6,860 nt of DNA from an uncultured Lachnoclostridium sp. (lineage in GTDB: Bacteria > Bacillota > Clostridia > Lachnospirales > Lachnospiraceae), in NCBI GenBank assembly GCA_958425285.1, contig CATZVV010000098.1, positions 1 through 6,860 of the forward strand, written 5' to 3'. Under the pieces are notes generated by a model. The model was not told where the DNA came from and did not search any database. It saw nothing but the letters and a program-made list of their open reading frames with translations. Positions 5,483-6,860 of the stretch are shown in pieces. The translations under genes were made by a program, and so were the position numbers. Positions within the stretch are counted from its first letter, which is position 1. Each line of letters starts with the position of its first letter.

Positions 5483-6448
5483 ATGAAAAGAAAAACAATT
5501 TTCGTTACTTCACTTTTTACTGTAATACTTCTTCTTTTGACCGGTTGTGGTATGAAGCGGGAATCTGTATCAGAAGGAAAATGTAAGGTTGTTACAACAA
5601 TTTTTCCGCCATATGATTTTGTACGTGAGATTGCTGGTGATAAAGTGGAATTGACAATGCTGTTGAAGCCGGGTTCGGAAAGCCATACGTATGAGCCTAG
5701 TCCACAGGATATTTTAAAGATACAGCAATGCGATATTTTTATTTATAACGGAGGGGAATCTGATGAATGGGTTCGACAGATTTTGGATTCCATTGATATG
5801 GAAGGGAAAACCGTAATGGCTATGATGGATATGGTAGATCCTGTAGAAGAAGAAACTGTAGAGGGTATGCAGGAAGATGAGGAAGAGCATACCGAAGATA
5901 CAGAGCATGAAGGGAAACATGAATATGATGAACATGTTTGGACAGATCCTGCTAATGCGATTACAATTTCGGAAAAAATATCGGAGGCTCTCATCGAAAA
6001 GGATACGATGAATAAAGAGACATACCAAAAGCGGGCAGAGAGTTATATAAAACAACTTCATGAGTTGGATCAGGGTTTTCGGTCAGTTATTAAAGCGGGG
6101 AAGCGAAAAACCATTGTAGTAGGAGACAGGTTTCCTTTCCGTTATTTTGTGGAAGCATATAATTTGAAATATTATGCAGCTTTTCCGGGTTGTGTGGCAG
6201 AAAGTGAACCGAGTGCTTCCACTGTTACTTTTTTAATACAGAAGGTTAAAGAAAATAAGATTCCCGTTGTTTTTACAATTGAAATGTCAAATGGAAAAAT
6301 GGCGCATACAATAGCGGAGGGTACAGGAGCAAAAGTACTTACTTTTCATTCCTGCCATAATGTGACGGCAGATGATTTTGAGGCAGGAGCCGGTTATCTG
6401 TCACTTATGAAAGCTAACCTGATAAATGTGAAAGAAGCTTTGCAATAA
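5483..6448 (+). CDS. znuA: Zinc/manganese-type ABC transporter substrate-binding lipoprotein (ZnuA/AdcA family)
   Basis: A 321-residue extracellular metal-binding protein anchored by lipid. Residues 1-22 are a lipoprotein signal (MKRK, a hydrophobic stretch, lipobox LLTGC with Cys22). The mature protein has the family's first lobe (VVTTIFPPYDFVREIAGD, 36-53), H68 in SHTYEPSPQ, the flexible loop rich in Glu, Asp and His (about 120-150) typical of zinc binders, and H151 in EHVWTDP. The usual third ligand (His in the HDAFGYF motif) is absent: the segment reads GDRFPFRYF (214-222), with Arg at the His position. The second lobe ends with FHSCHNVT (288-295), which may offer other ligands. I recall this form as a conserved Firmicutes branch, so the metal is less certain than in true ZnuA. 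The frame opens at a TTG (5426), but AAGGGGG (5468-5474) sets the start at 5483. No permease or ATPase gene is adjacent. Confidence 0.9.
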   Translation: MKRKTIFVTSLFTVILLLLTGCGMKRESVSEGKCKVVTTIFPPYDFVREIAGDKVELTMLLKPGSESHTYEPSPQDILKIQQCDIFIYNGGESDEWVRQILDSIDMEGKTVMAMMDMVDPVEEETVEGMQEDEEEHTEDTEHEGKHEYDEHVWTDPANAITISEKISEALIEKDTMNKETYQKRAESYIKQLHELDQGFRSVIKAGKRKTIVVGDRFPFRYFVEAYNLKYYAAFPGCVAESEPSASTVTFLIQKVKENKIPVVFTIEMSNGKMAHTIAEGTGAKVLTFHSCHNVTADDFEAGAGYLSLMKANLINVKEALQ

Positions 6449-6468
6449 TCCGACCTTAGCGGTATAAT
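6440..6468 (+). promoter_or_regulatory. Promoter of the penicillin-binding protein gene
   Basis: TTGCAA (6440-6445), formed by the last sense codons of the lipoprotein gene, and a perfect TATAAT (6463-6468) are 17 bases apart. The predicted start is near 6475, about 33 bases before the ATG at 6508. No terminator hairpin lies between the two genes, so read-through is also possible. Confidence 0.6.
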
Positions 6469-6507
6469 TAGTTGATAGTGTAAAAATAAGCAGACAAGGA
6501 GGACGAG

Positions 6508-6860
6508 ATGGCAAAGAAGAAGAAAAAGTCAAAGAGCAAGTTAAGACGGAGAATTGGATTGATTGTAAAGGTTTCGGTTTTGCTCTTACTGCTTACCATA
6601 CTCATCGGAGGTCTTATTTTCTATTTTAAATATGGCAAACAAATATTTGCTATGCAGGAAGATGCCATTGAAATGGTAGCTGACTCAACGGTTGATACGT
6701 TTCGTGGTTCTGAGACGTCGATTGCATATAATTCCAAAGGAAAGCAGGTCGCAATTTTAAAAGGAGAAAAAGATGTATACTATCTAAATTATTCAGATAT
6801 TCCTAAGTGGGCTATTGATGCGATGGTTGTGACAGAGGATAAGAAATTTTATTCTCACGG
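6508..6860 (+). CDS. Class A penicillin-binding protein / peptidoglycan glycosyltransferase, N-terminal part (cut by window end)
   Basis: Only the first 117 codons are present and the frame is open at the window edge. The product starts with a very basic cytoplasmic tail (MAKKKKKSKSKLRRR), then one membrane-spanning helix at about 17-40 (IGLIVKVSVLLLLLTILIGG and on), which is the usual anchor of bifunctional PBPs. After a linker, IPKWAIDAMVVTEDKKFYSH (98-117) is the first conserved motif of the GT51 glycosyltransferase domain (EDxxFxxH), with E110 as the probable catalytic glutamate that polymerises lipid II into glycan strands. A transpeptidase domain would be expected beyond the window, so a monofunctional enzyme cannot be excluded. 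The start has AGGAGG (6497-6502) five bases upstream. It is functionally unrelated to the lipoprotein gene before it and probably has its own promoter. Confidence 0.9.
   Translation, partial: MAKKKKKSKSKLRRRIGLIVKVSVLLLLLTILIGGLIFYFKYGKQIFAMQEDAIEMVADSTVDTFRGSETSIAYNSKGKQVAILKGEKDVYYLNYSDIPKWAIDAMVVTEDKKFYSH

Noticed and set aside
5714..6061. Minus-strand open frames of up to 115 codons opposite the metal-binding lipoprotein gene
   Set aside because: They mirror the Glu/His-rich loop codons as Ser/Cys- or Phe/Ile-rich sequence without start signals; shadows of the real gene.
1..6860. Search by eye for CRISPR repeats, insertion sequences, attachment sites, toxin-antitoxin pairs and defence genes
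   Set aside because: No direct repeat series, transposase-like frame, terminal repeats or tRNA-like stretch was found; the gene set is housekeeping and nutrient uptake, so no new defence or mobile system is supported.

Overview
The window looks like chromosome from a low-GC Gram-positive gut-type Clostridia, most likely Lachnospiraceae. This is inferred from AT-rich codon use, strong AGGAGG-type ribosome sites, near-consensus sigma-A promoters (TTGACA-17-TATAAT twice), a lipoprotein metal binder of the Firmicutes type, and a KDPG aldolase with a C-terminal tail. No mobile element, CRISPR array, tRNA or rRNA was seen. The genes are ordinary housekeeping and nutrient-uptake genes. The value of the window lies in its well-preserved regulatory sites and a few protein oddities, not in an obvious new system.

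Layout. (1) 54-1777, plus strand: a promoter drives a two-gene unit, an unrecognised coiled-coil protein followed by a calcineurin-like metallophosphoesterase; stop and start overlap by one base. A strong hairpin at 1762-1792 ends this unit and faces the converging sugar-acid operon. (2) 1817-3725, minus strand: eda (KDPG aldolase, with an extra glyoxalase/VOC-like tail) followed by kdgK (2-keto-3-deoxygluconate kinase). Together they convert KDG from pectin or uronate breakdown to pyruvate and glyceraldehyde-3-phosphate. (3) 3726-3988: a divergent control region with a consensus minus-strand promoter for eda-kdgK, a plus-strand promoter for the regulator, and overlapping palindromes resembling the KdgR box. 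(4) 3989-4759, plus: an IclR-family regulator, almost certainly the KdgR-type repressor of the operon. (5) 4761-5386, plus: bioY, a biotin transporter, behind a consensus promoter whose -35 lies in a BirA-like operator. (6) 5421-6448, plus: a ZnuA/AdcA-like zinc/manganese-binding lipoprotein whose promoter and ribosome site are flanked by a long imperfect inverted repeat, probably a metal-responsive operator. (7) 6508-6860, plus: the first 117 codons of a class A penicillin-binding protein, cut off by the window edge.

Three of the units carry a visible regulator site that fits the gene product (KDG-responsive, biotin-responsive, probably metal-responsive). Four apparent open frames start too early; promoter and ribosome-site positions place the true starts at 2842 (kdgK), 3989 (iclR), 4850 (bioY) and 5483 (znuA).
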